64,000 nucleotides of DNA. Origin: Streptomyces sp. 1331.2. Lineage in GTDB: Bacteria > Actinomycetota > Actinomycetes > Streptomycetales > Streptomycetaceae. A program made the translations under genes and the position numbers. Below are positions 43,695 through 51,269 of this stretch, piece after piece. The notes under the pieces are model-generated. The model had not been told where the DNA came from, ran no database searches, and saw only the letters and a program-made list of their open reading frames with translations. Each line of letters opens with the position of its first letter. Position 1 is the first letter of the stretch. The stretch spans positions 3,165,001-3,229,000 of the forward strand of contig NZ_OBMJ01000001.1 of assembly GCF_900199205.1 (NCBI RefSeq), read 5' to 3'.

Positions 43695-45323
43695 TCAGCA
43701 GGCAGGCGCCAGTTCGGACTTGACGGCCGTACGCGTCCGCGGCACGAAGGCCACCACCCTGCCGCCGCGGCCCGGGTGCAGGTCGAAGCGCACCCGCAGG
43801 TCAGCGCTGCGGGCCAGCACCAGGCCGACCGCTCCGGCCGCCAGCGCGGACACCAGCCCGCAGGCCAGCAGGCCGAGCCGGGGCCCGTACGAGGCGGTCA
43901 CCCAGCCGACGATCGGGGCGCCGATCGGCGTGCCGCCGGTGAAGACCAGCACCAGCAGGCCCATCACCCGGCCGCGCATCTCGGGGTCGGTGGCCAGCTG
44001 CAGCATGGAGTTGACCGAGGTGTTGAAGGTCAGCCCGAACACCCCGATCAGCATCAGCAGCAGCGCGAAGGTCCAGTAGTCGGGCGCGAACGCCGCGACC
44101 ACCTCCAGCGCGCCGAAGGCCAGCGCCGCGCCGACCAGCCGGCGCAGCCTCGGCGCGCCCCGGCGGGCGGCGAGCAGCGCACCGGCCAGCGAGCCGACCG
44201 CCATCGCGGTGTTCAGCAGGCCGTACTGGCCGGCGCCGACCTTGAAGGTGTCGTACGCGAAGCCGGAGAGCAGCGTCGGGAAGTTGAACCCGAAGGTCCC
44301 GATGAACCCGGCCAGCACCATCGGCCAGAGCAGTTCGGGCCGTTCCCTGACGTAGCGCAGGCCCTCCCGCAGCTGGCCCTTCTCACGGGCGATCGGCTCG
44401 GTCGGGCGCAGCTCGCTCTCCCGCATCGCCAGCAGGCCGCCGATCACGGCGGCGAAGGACAGCGCGTTGACGGCGAAGGCCCAGCCGCTGCCGACCGCGG
44501 CGATCAGCAGGCCGGCGACGGCGGGGCCGACCAGCCGGGCGGTCTGGAAGTTGGCGGCGTTCAGGCTGACCGCGTTGGCGAGGTCCTTGGGCCCGACCAT
44601 CTCGGAGACGAAGGCCTGCCGGGTCGGGTTGTCCACCACGGTGACCAGACCGAGCAGCAGCGCGAAGGCGTACACGTAGTACGGCGTCACCACGTCGCCG
44701 ATGGTCAGCACGGCCAGGCCCGCGGCGAGCAGGCCCATCGCGCCCTGGGTGTAAATCAGCAACCGGCGCTTGGGCATCCGGTCGGCGAGCACGCCGCCGA
44801 AGAGACCGAGCAGCAGCATCGGCAGGAACTGCATGGCGGTGGTGATGCCGACCGCGAGCGGGCTGCCGGTGAGGCTCAGCACCAGCCAGTCCTGGGCGAT
44901 CCGCTGCATCCAGGTGCCGGTGTTGGACACCACCTGGCCGGCGAAGTAGTAGCGGTAGTTGCGAACGCGCAGGGAGGAGAACATCCCCCCGGGCCTGGTG
45001 AAACGGGCGCCTGTGGGAGATGGGAGGGGCCGAGCGATGGGGGTCCCCCCGGCCGGAGGCTGGGGGATCGTCGCCAGACGGGTGGTGGCGGGCGACGGGC
45101 GGGACGCGTTGCTTCGGCCCTGAGCGGCGGAGTCCGCCGCGGTGCGTTCGTCGGGGTCGTCGTCGCCGCTGCCGGGCAGCCCCGTGGGGGCGGGTGCCTG
45201 GGCGTCGGCGGCCGCGGTGCTCGCCGCGGCGGGGTCGGTGGTCGGATCGTCGGTACGGATGGCGGCGGCGCTGGCTGCGGCCGGCGGTGTCACGGTGGTC
45301 TCCCCTCGTGGCGCGACGGCCAT
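43695..45323 (-). CDS. MFS exporter (EntS-like), MarR-linked
   Basis: Integral membrane exporter with about 12 helices. SLRVRNYRYYFAGQVVSNTG, MQRIAQDWLVLSLTGSPLAV and ADRMPKRRLLIYTQGAMGLL match the MFS-3/EntS group that exports siderophores and drugs. The N-terminal Ala/Pro/Thr-rich segment is long. The ATG at 45323 is the first with a normal start codon, but it lacks a ribosome site. A double site (GGAGGAGAAGGAG) lies upstream without a nearby ATG/GTG/TTG; only an ATC at 45372 is in frame there. It follows the MarR gene, which probably regulates it. Confidence 0.85.
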   Translation of the reverse strand: MAVAPRGETTVTPPAAASAAAIRTDDPTTDPAAASTAAADAQAPAPTGLPGSGDDDPDERTAADSAAQGRSNASRPSPATTRLATIPQPPAGGTPIARPLPSPTGARFTRPGGMFSSLRVRNYRYYFAGQVVSNTGTWMQRIAQDWLVLSLTGSPLAVGITTAMQFLPMLLLGLFGGVLADRMPKRRLLIYTQGAMGLLAAGLAVLTIGDVVTPYYVYAFALLLGLVTVVDNPTRQAFVSEMVGPKDLANAVSLNAANFQTARLVGPAVAGLLIAAVGSGWAFAVNALSFAAVIGGLLAMRESELRPTEPIAREKGQLREGLRYVRERPELLWPMVLAGFIGTFGFNFPTLLSGFAYDTFKVGAGQYGLLNTAMAVGSLAGALLAARRGAPRLRRLVGAALAFGALEVVAAFAPDYWTFALLLMLIGVFGLTFNTSVNSMLQLATDPEMRGRVMGLLVLVFTGGTPIGAPIVGWVTASYGPRLGLLACGLVSALAAGAVGLVLARSADLRVRFDLHPGRGGRVVAFVPRTRTAVKSELAPAC

Positions 45324-45445
45324 GGCGGTGGCCGTCGCGCTCCTGGTGTCGGTGGTCGGTCCTGCGGTGATGCTGGCTCCTTCTCCTCCCGGCGGCCGGC
45401 CGGGTTCGGTGTGCCCCTGAGGTGTACGAGCTGCAGGTGTGCGAG

Positions 45446-45880
45446 CTACAGGTGTGCGAGCTTGTAGAGCACGGGCGCGGCCTCCCGGAGGACGGCCCAT
45501 TCCTCCTCGTCGAGCCCTTGGGCGAGCTCGGCGAGCCAGACGTTCCGGCGTCGACGACTCTCCGCGAGGATCGTCTCGGCCTGCTCGGTGCTGCTGACGA
45601 CCACCTGTCGGCGGTCCTCGGGATGCGGCTCGCGCCGCACCAGCCCCTTCTCCTCCAGCATCGCGACGATCCTGGTCATCGAAGGAGGCTGCACGTGCTC
45701 CTTCCGGGCGAGCTCACCCGGCGTCGCCTTCCCGCACCGGGCGAGGGTGCCCAGCACTCCCATCTCGGTGGGACTGAGCGACTCCTCCACCCGCTGGTGT
45801 TTGAGTCGTCGGGAGAGGCGCATCGTGGACGACCGCAGCTGACTGATCGCTGCGAGGTCCTGCTCGGACATCTCGGGCAT
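45446..45880 (-). CDS. MarR-family transcriptional regulator
   Basis: Dimeric winged-helix repressor of 144 residues: SPTEMGVLGTLARCGKATPG, ELARKEHVQPPSMTRIVAML and LVRREPHPEDRRQVVV form the recognition helix and wing. It precedes the MFS exporter on the same strand and probably represses it. The ligand is unknown. The TTAGC inverted repeat upstream may be its operator. Confidence 0.9.
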   Translation of the reverse strand: MPEMSEQDLAAISQLRSSTMRLSRRLKHQRVEESLSPTEMGVLGTLARCGKATPGELARKEHVQPPSMTRIVAMLEEKGLVRREPHPEDRRQVVVSSTEQAETILAESRRRRNVWLAELAQGLDEEEWAVLREAAPVLYKLAHL

Positions 45881-45884
45881 CTCT

Positions 45885-45910
45885 TTAGCCTACGTCATTA
45901 CTCTCGCTAA
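45885..45910. promoter_or_regulatory. TTAGC/GCTAA inverted half-sites, candidate MarR operator
   Basis: TTAGC (45885-45889) and GCTAA (45906-45910) are inverted and 21 nt apart centre to centre, about two helical turns. They lie 5-30 nt upstream of the MarR start. Confidence 0.35.
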
Positions 45911-45967
45911 GGAAAATGGGATCCCGCCGCGCCGGAGCATCGACCCGGTGCCATATTGGTCATGGGA

Positions 45968-46004
45968 CTCAGGTCTCGACTCCCGGCCTCAGGTCTCGAC
46001 TCCC
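45968..46004. repeat. 17-bp direct repeat before the VOC gene
   Basis: CTCAGGTCTCGACTCCC occurs at 45968-45984 and 45988-46004, a 20-bp period (two turns). It lies in the 5' region of the VOC gene at 46022. Confidence 0.85.
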
Positions 46005-46021
46005 AGAAGGGCCGACCAGCC

Positions 46022-46471
46022 ATGTCCGACCTCGCCTCCGAGCAGTCCGCGCCGTCCTCGCAGGCCACGCCGTCCGCATCGGCCGACCGGGACGCACAGG
46101 GCGACACCGGCTTCGCCCGGCTCGCCATGGTCACCATCGACTGCGCCGACCCGGTCGCGCTGGCCGCGTTCTACGGCGAGCTGCTGGGGTGGGAGACCCG
46201 GCACACGGACGAGAACTTCGCGATCCTCGACAACCCGGAGGGCGGCAGCCCGCTGGGCTTCGGGCGGGTGAACGGGTACCGGCCGGAGCCGTGGACGCAG
46301 CCGGACGGCAGCAAGCACTTCCACCTGGACTTCTACGTGGACGACCTGGAGGAGTCCACCGCGAAGGCGCTCGCGCTCGGCGCGACCGAGCCCGCCTACC
46401 AGCACGGCCGCACGCTCAGGGTGCTGATCGACCCGGCCGGCCACCCGTTCGGGCTGGCTCCGTTGGAGTAA
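46022..46471 (+). CDS. VOC-family (glyoxalase-like) protein, copy 1
   Basis: Vicinal-oxygen-chelate fold protein of 149 residues. DTGFARLAMVTIDCADPVAL and HLDFYVDDLEESTAKALALG correspond to the two beta-alpha-beta-beta-beta modules. The His of SKHFHLDF is a likely metal ligand. These proteins bind metals and may act as dioxygenases, lyases or drug-resistance proteins; no substrate is evident. The ATG at 46022 follows AAGGG. Confidence 0.85.
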   Translation: MSDLASEQSAPSSQATPSASADRDAQGDTGFARLAMVTIDCADPVALAAFYGELLGWETRHTDENFAILDNPEGGSPLGFGRVNGYRPEPWTQPDGSKHFHLDFYVDDLEESTAKALALGATEPAYQHGRTLRVLIDPAGHPFGLAPLE

Positions 46472-46506
46472 GGCACAAAGGGACCGGTGGGGCATGCGCA
46501 GGCGAT

Positions 46507-46557
46507 GTCAGGGCTTGGTGCCAAGATCATGCAGACCCCGTAAAGGCCCTCCCTGAC
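46507..46557 (+). other. Structured intergenic RNA candidate
   Basis: GTCAGGG (46507-46513) pairs with CCCTGAC (46551-46557). Inside it sits a CTTGG/CCAAG hairpin (46514-46525). It lies 36 nt past the VOC stop and may be a terminator or a leader element. The gap 46472-46764 contains no gene. Confidence 0.35.
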
Positions 46558-46583
46558 CTGGGAGTTCACCAAAACCACGAACA

Positions 46584-46612
46584 TTGTGCGAGCGCCGGGT
46601 TGTGGCTACTCT
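46584..46612 (+). promoter_or_regulatory. Promoter of the MHYT gene
   Basis: TTGTGC (46584-46589) and TACTCT (46607-46612) are 17 nt apart, a good sigma70/HrdB-type pair. The predicted leader is about 145 nt. Confidence 0.6.
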
Positions 46613-46764
46613 CCCCCGTTGTCAGGGGCACCACACGCCAGGCTCCCCTCGGCGGACCGGGCCCCCGTTCCGTGCCCGTTGCCGCACGCCCTTCCCCGGC
46701 CGCTCTCGGCCGACCGCGTCCGTCCCAGCCCTGGCGCCCTCAACCCCCCGTCCAGGGAGTTCCA

Positions 46765-47622
46765 TTGGGTGCGATCCACCATGCCGACCACGGCTGGGTG
46801 ACACCGGCGGTCTCGTACTTCGTCGCCTGCCTCGGCTCCTTCGTGGCCCTGCGCAGCGCCCGCTGGGCGCTCATCTCCACGGGCCGCACCCGGGCCGTCT
46901 GGCTGCTCTTCGCGTCGACCTCGCTCGGCGCCGGGATCTGGTCCATGCACTTCATCGCGATGCTCGGCTTCTCGGTGACCGGCGTCGAGATCAGCTACCA
47001 GCCCGGGCTGACCGTGCTCAGCCTGCTGGTCGCCGTCGCCGTGGTCGGCGTCGGGCTCTTCACCGTCGGGTACTGGCGCCGGCGGCCCGTCCTGGCGCTG
47101 CTGGCCGGCGGGCTGACCACCGGCCTCGGGGTCGCCGCGATGCACTACCTGGGCATGGCCGCGATGGTCCTGCCCGGGCACCTCGGCTACGACCACGTCA
47201 CGGTGGCCCTCTCGGTCGGCATCGCCGTGTTCGCGGCGACGGCCGCGCTCTGGGCCGCGCTGAACATCCGCGGCACGCTCGCCGTGCTGGCGGCGGCGCC
47301 GGTGATGGGCGTGGCGGTCTGCGCGATGCACTACACGGGCATGGCGGCGCTCTCCGTCCGGCTCGACCTCTCGCACTCCACCGCGGGCGGTGTGATGGCG
47401 CTGCAGTTCATCTTCCCGCTCGGGGTCGGGCTCGGCTGCTACGTCTTCTTCGGCTCGCTGGCCTTCGCCGTCTCCCCGAGCCGCCCCGACTCGCAGCCCC
47501 TGCTGGCCGGTCCGGCCGCCCCGCTGCCCCCGCGGGCGCCCCGCGTCCCGGAGCAGCGGCAGCGGCGGCAGGGACAGGCGCAGCGGCGGCCGCGGCTGGA
47601 CGAGGCCGGCGCCCGGCGCTGA
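46765..47622 (+). CDS. MHYT-domain membrane sensor
   Basis: Seven-helix membrane protein of 285 residues. The three repeats that define MHYT domains are clear: SMHFIAML, AMHYLGMA and AMHYTGMA. They are proposed to bind a metal such as copper and to sense oxygen, CO or NO. The usual GGDEF/EAL output is absent; the tail is only Arg/Gln/Pro-rich. The start is a TTG at 46765 with AGGGAG seven nt upstream. It ends at a strong terminator. Confidence 0.88.
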   Translation: MGAIHHADHGWVTPAVSYFVACLGSFVALRSARWALISTGRTRAVWLLFASTSLGAGIWSMHFIAMLGFSVTGVEISYQPGLTVLSLLVAVAVVGVGLFTVGYWRRRPVLALLAGGLTTGLGVAAMHYLGMAAMVLPGHLGYDHVTVALSVGIAVFAATAALWAALNIRGTLAVLAAAPVMGVAVCAMHYTGMAALSVRLDLSHSTAGGVMALQFIFPLGVGLGCYVFFGSLAFAVSPSRPDSQPLLAGPAAPLPPRAPRVPEQRQRRQGQAQRRPRLDEAGARR

Positions 47623-47675
47623 GCATCGGAGCGGGGGAACACGGGAGCACCCGGGCGGGGGAGCACGGGTGCAAG

Positions 47676-47710
47676 CGGGGGCGGGGACGGAACGACCGTC
47701 CCCGCCCCCG
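47676..47710. terminator. Terminator between the MHYT gene and hypX
   Basis: A perfect 15-bp stem (47676-47690 with 47696-47710) closes an AACGA loop between convergent genes. Confidence 0.9.
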
Positions 47711-47715
47711 TTCCG

Positions 47716-49428
47716 TCACTCGGGCCGCCCCAGCAGCCCGGTCAGGTGCTCCGGCGTGGCCACCGGGCAGACCTTGTGCACGAAGTCCCGCCGCAGCGCG
47801 TGGTACGGCTCGTCCGCCCGGTAGAAGTTGGCGTGCATCCGCCGCAGTTCCGCCTCCCGGTAGGCGGCCAGCGGCTTCTCCTCCTCGTCGGCGGCCCGGC
47901 TCCGCTTCTTGTCCACCAGCCGCCCGGTGAGCTCCGGCGAGGCGGCGATCCGGGCCGCCTCGCGGGCCACCCAGCGACGGAACTCCGCCGCGTCGCCGCC
48001 GGCCGTACGGTCCACCAGGCCGATCCGGCGGGCGTGTTCGGCGCCGATCGGCAGCGCCTCGGTGGTGAGCCGCTCGGCCTGCTCCGCGCCGACCCGGCGC
48101 GGCAGGGTGTACGTCCAGTACTCGGAGCCGTACAGGCCCATCAGGCGGTAGTGCGGGTTGAGCACCGCCGAGTCGCGGCACCACACCTCGTCGGCGGCGA
48201 GCGCCGCCATCAGCCCGCCGGCCGCCGCGTTCCCGGCCAGGGCGGCGACGGTGACCTTGTCCGTGGTGGTCAGGACGGCCTCGACGAAGTCGTCCATCGC
48301 GTTGATGTTCTCCCAGGACTCCAGCGCCGGGAAGGCCGCGCCCTCGATGACGTTGAGCTGGATCCCGTTGGAGTAGAAGTCCCGGGGCGCTCCGAGCACC
48401 AGCACCGAGGTCGGCCGGTCGGCCGCCTCGCGGTAGGCGGCGAGCAGCCGACGGCACTGCTCGGTGCTCACCGCCCCGCCCGCGTGGGCGAATTCGAGGT
48501 AGCCGACGTCGCCCTCCTCGCGGTAGCGCAGCTCCGACCAGGTGTCACGGCGGGCGGCCGCCTCCGCGGTCACCGGCACCTCGCGGACCCGGTACAGCTC
48601 CTCGGCGAGGACCGTCGCCGCCGGCAGCTTGAAGGTGGCGGGCCCGCCGGGGATGCGGCGCGGGCGCAGCTGCGGGATCCACACCGCGCCGTCCACGGTG
48701 GCCCGGCAGATCGCGCCGTCCCGGGTGGCCAGCACGGCGCCGGGCACCGGGCCGCGCAGCCGGTCCTCGGGGTGGCCGCCGTGCAGGAAGAACTCCCGCC
48801 CGTACAGCTCGTCCAGCACGCCGGGCTGGGAGTCGGCGGCGCGCAGCTTGCGCAGCACGGTGGCGGTGTCGTCCTGCTCCCAGTCGATCCGCCGGACCTC
48901 CTGGCGCAGGAAGGGCCGCAGTTCGCCGTGCACGTCGGGTCGGTCGTAGTCCAGCGGCTCGGGGGTGAACAGTCCGCCCTCGAAGCGCTGGACGGCCAGC
49001 AGGACGGCCTCCACGGCGGCGTCGGCGACCTCGCCGCGGTACAGCTCGCTCTTGCCGCAGTCGGGGACGGGGAACTCGACGGACGCCCAGATGTCGCCGG
49101 CGTCCATCTCCTCGACGGCCTGCAGCACGGTCACGCCCCAGCGCTCCGCCCCCTCGGTGATCGCCCAGTCGAGCGAGGAGGGGCCGCGGTCGCCCTTGGG
49201 GCCCGGGTGCACGATCAGGACGGTACGGGTGGACCAGATGTCCCGCGGCACGGCCTTGGTGAGCATCGGGCAGACGATCAGTTCGGGGTCGGTGCGTTCC
49301 ACCGCCGCCCTCATCTGTTCGTCGCCGAGGGCGAGTTGGACGGCGACCTGGTGGCCGCGCTCGCGCAGCTCGGTGTGGACGCGCTGGGTCAGGCTGTTGA
49401 ACGCACTGGCGATCAGGAGAATGCGCAA
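47716..49428 (-). CDS. hypX: Hydrogenase maturation protein HypX/HoxX
   Basis: Two-domain protein of 570 residues. The N-terminal 270 residues resemble methionyl-tRNA formyltransferase (VLIVHPGPKGDRGPSSLDWA ... MDAGDIWASVEFPVPD). The C-terminal part is an enoyl-CoA hydratase-like fold (VLVLGAPRDFYSNGIQLNVI, NAAAGGLMAALAADEV). Family knowledge: HypX takes a formyl group from formyl-THF, makes formyl-CoA and releases CO for the CO ligand of [NiFe]-hydrogenase under air. GGAGG precedes a TTG start at 49428. No hydrogenase or other hyp genes are in this window. Confidence 0.92.
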   Translation of the reverse strand: MRILLIASAFNSLTQRVHTELRERGHQVAVQLALGDEQMRAAVERTDPELIVCPMLTKAVPRDIWSTRTVLIVHPGPKGDRGPSSLDWAITEGAERWGVTVLQAVEEMDAGDIWASVEFPVPDCGKSELYRGEVADAAVEAVLLAVQRFEGGLFTPEPLDYDRPDVHGELRPFLRQEVRRIDWEQDDTATVLRKLRAADSQPGVLDELYGREFFLHGGHPEDRLRGPVPGAVLATRDGAICRATVDGAVWIPQLRPRRIPGGPATFKLPAATVLAEELYRVREVPVTAEAAARRDTWSELRYREEGDVGYLEFAHAGGAVSTEQCRRLLAAYREAADRPTSVLVLGAPRDFYSNGIQLNVIEGAAFPALESWENINAMDDFVEAVLTTTDKVTVAALAGNAAAGGLMAALAADEVWCRDSAVLNPHYRLMGLYGSEYWTYTLPRRVGAEQAERLTTEALPIGAEHARRIGLVDRTAGGDAAEFRRWVAREAARIAASPELTGRLVDKKRSRAADEEEKPLAAYREAELRRMHANFYRADEPYHALRRDFVHKVCPVATPEHLTGLLGRPE

Positions 49429-49674
49429 GGGGGGCCTCCGGCGGTACAGGGGTCGCGCGGAGGCGATGAAACCAGGGCATGGACACGTAACGATTACGGT
49501 CCGTACCTCGGCGCTCTACCCTCACGCACCCCGCACACCTGTGATGCCGGCGTGGTCCGCGCTTCGCGGTATCTCCCCAGCCTCTTCCCCGAGTTGGACT
49601 GGCGCCGGACACACCGACGCGCACCGCGCGGGCCTCCCGGCACCCGCCCGACCCGCGCCGGGCTGCTCGGCGAC
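49429..49674. other. Non-coding gap between hypX and the second DUF4231 gene
   Basis: This 246-nt stretch holds the hypX promoter region and the 3' flank of the DUF4231 gene. The inverted repeat CGTAA-CGA-TTACG lies at 49486-49498. No gene is seen. Confidence 0.45.
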
Positions 49675-50598
49675 CTACTTGGGGAACGCCCGGCGGGCCC
49701 GCCAGGTGGTGTGCTCGCGGGAGACGGCGTCCTCCGCCTCCGCGGCCAGCCGGGCCCAGCGCGCCTCGGCGTCGGGCGCCCGGACGTCCAGGTCGGAGAG
49801 CTGGTTGCCGACGTTCTCCAGCTCGCGCGCGGCCAGCTGGTAGGCGGTGGCCAGCGGACGGAGCTGCTTGAGCTGCGTCCAGGCGATGATCGAGGCCGCC
49901 GCGGCGGAGCTGACCCCGAAGACGTGCACCTGCAGCGCGCCGGTGGCCTGGGCGACGGCCGCCGCCGCGCCGATGATGATCAGCGCCGCGATGCCGAGCC
50001 CCCAGGAGACCGCCTGCGAGTCGCAGGCCTCGGCCCGGGAGCGGTACCAGGTGCGCTGGCCCTCGACCCGGGTGCGCAGGTAGAGGGTGCGCCGGGCGGT
50101 CAGGCCCTCGGCGCGCAGCCGCCGCATCTCCGGGGTGATCTCGGCGACGGTCTCGGGCGGCACGATCTCCGGGTCCTCGAAGGCCCGCAGCACGTCCTCG
50201 ACCTGGAGCAGGTAGCCGCGGTCCACGTCCGCGGACTCGGCCTCGCCGTCGAACGGCCGGGCCCGGACGGTGTACTTCCAGGCCAGCGTCTTGACCGACT
50301 CGGCCGCCGCCCGGGCCTCGTACCAGCGCCCCTGCGGGTTGCTGCGGCGCAGCCGGGACCAGAAGTAGCCGGCCACCAGGAAGGCGGCCACCGAGAACAG
50401 CGGCCAGACGTCGGGGTCGCCGTCGTGCTCCGGGCCGGGGAACGACCCGATCAGCGCGGCGATCACCAGCATCGCGATCAGTCCGCGGTACCAGCGCAGC
50501 GTCTCGCGCTGGCCGTCCAGCGAGGCCTTGTCCGCCGTCCGGAACAGCTCCGGCAGCAGCTGCGCCTCGACTCCCCCGGGCGGATCCTGTTGCACCAT
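49675..50598 (-). CDS. DUF4231-type two-helix membrane protein (copy 2)
   Basis: Protein of 307 residues related to the copy at 14117. Both share RSNPQGRWYEARAAAESVKT, an ALK/AWT-rich membrane pair and the C-terminal REHTTWRARR. Two membrane regions (about residues 39-80 and 200-250) are separated by a helical stretch. The ATG at 50598 has GGGAGGGA upstream. Unlike copy 1 it has no hydrolase beside it. Function is unknown. Confidence 0.8.
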   Translation of the reverse strand: MVQQDPPGGVEAQLLPELFRTADKASLDGQRETLRWYRGLIAMLVIAALIGSFPGPEHDGDPDVWPLFSVAAFLVAGYFWSRLRRSNPQGRWYEARAAAESVKTLAWKYTVRARPFDGEAESADVDRGYLLQVEDVLRAFEDPEIVPPETVAEITPEMRRLRAEGLTARRTLYLRTRVEGQRTWYRSRAEACDSQAVSWGLGIAALIIIGAAAAVAQATGALQVHVFGVSSAAAASIIAWTQLKQLRPLATAYQLAARELENVGNQLSDLDVRAPDAEARWARLAAEAEDAVSREHTTWRARRAFPK

Positions 50599-50693
50599 CG
50601 GTCGAGTCCCTCCCCCTTCTCCGTCCAGCCAGTATTCCCTCCGCCAACTGGCCTACACAGGCGCCTTTTTGACACCTTCCCGGCGGCGCGCCC

Positions 50694-50731
50694 TTGCCTT
50701 GCCGATCTTGTAACCGATATAAACGGTTACA
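50694..50731 (+). promoter_or_regulatory. Promoter and palindromic operator overlapping the VOC start
   Basis: TTGCCT (50694-50699) and TATAAA (50718-50723) are 18 nt apart, ending 7 nt before the ATG, so the message may be leaderless. The perfect palindrome TGTAACCG-ATATAAA-CGGTTACA (50709-50731) covers the -10 and the first base of the ATG, as an autorepressor operator would. Confidence 0.65.
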
Positions 50732-51180
50732 TGCCGCTGCACTGGAAGCTCGTCATCGACTGCACCGACCCGCACCGCCAGGCCGCCTTCTGGGCCGCCG
50801 CCCTGGAGTACACGCTGGAGGACCACGGCCCGCTGGTCGCCCGCCTGGTCGCGGCCGGCGCCGTCGGCCCGGACGCCACCACCGAGGTGGACGGCCACCC
50901 CGCCTGGCGCACCCTCGCCGCCGTCCGCCACCCCGAGGACCCCTTCGACCCCGCCTCGGACACCGGCCTGGGCCGGCGCATCCTCTTCCAGGCCGTCCCC
51001 GAGCCCAAGCAGGCCAAGAACCGCCTGCACCTCGACGTCCACCCCGGCCCCGGCGAGCGCACGGCGACCGTCACCCGCCTCGAAGCCCTCGGCGCCACCG
51101 TCCTGCACCACGTCGACCAGCCCGGCGGCGCCTGGACCGTCATGCAGGACCCCGAGGGCAACGAGTTCTGCGTCCACTGA
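50731..51180 (+). CDS. VOC-family (glyoxalase-like) protein, copy 2
   Basis: VOC-fold protein of 149 residues with the motif start LHWKLVIDCTDPHRQAAFWA and a C-terminal VMQDPEGNEFCVH that typifies DUF1653/glyoxalase-like proteins. KNRLHLDVHPGPGERTATV carries the metal-ligand His. It lacks a ribosome site and depends on a leaderless promoter. Its promoter palindrome suggests an inducer-responsive gene. The substrate is unknown. Confidence 0.85.
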   Translation: MPLHWKLVIDCTDPHRQAAFWAAALEYTLEDHGPLVARLVAAGAVGPDATTEVDGHPAWRTLAAVRHPEDPFDPASDTGLGRRILFQAVPEPKQAKNRLHLDVHPGPGERTATVTRLEALGATVLHHVDQPGGAWTVMQDPEGNEFCVH

Positions 51181-51219
51181 CCGGCCGAAAACCGCCCCGG
51201 CCCGCCCCCGAAAACCACC

Positions 51220-51252
51220 CCGGCCCCGCACCCGAAACGGGTGCGGGGCCGG
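51220..51252. terminator. Terminator between VOC copy 2 and the purine permease
   Basis: A perfect 15-bp stem (51220-51234 with 51238-51252) encloses an AAA loop between convergent genes. Confidence 0.9.
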
Positions 51253-51269
51253 GTCGGGCCGGGTGCGGG

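Noticed and set aside
47746..51180. 1,144-codon plus-strand frame covering hypX and the VOC gene
   Set aside because: Only its last 149 codons are the VOC gene; the rest is the antisense of hypX and DUF4231.
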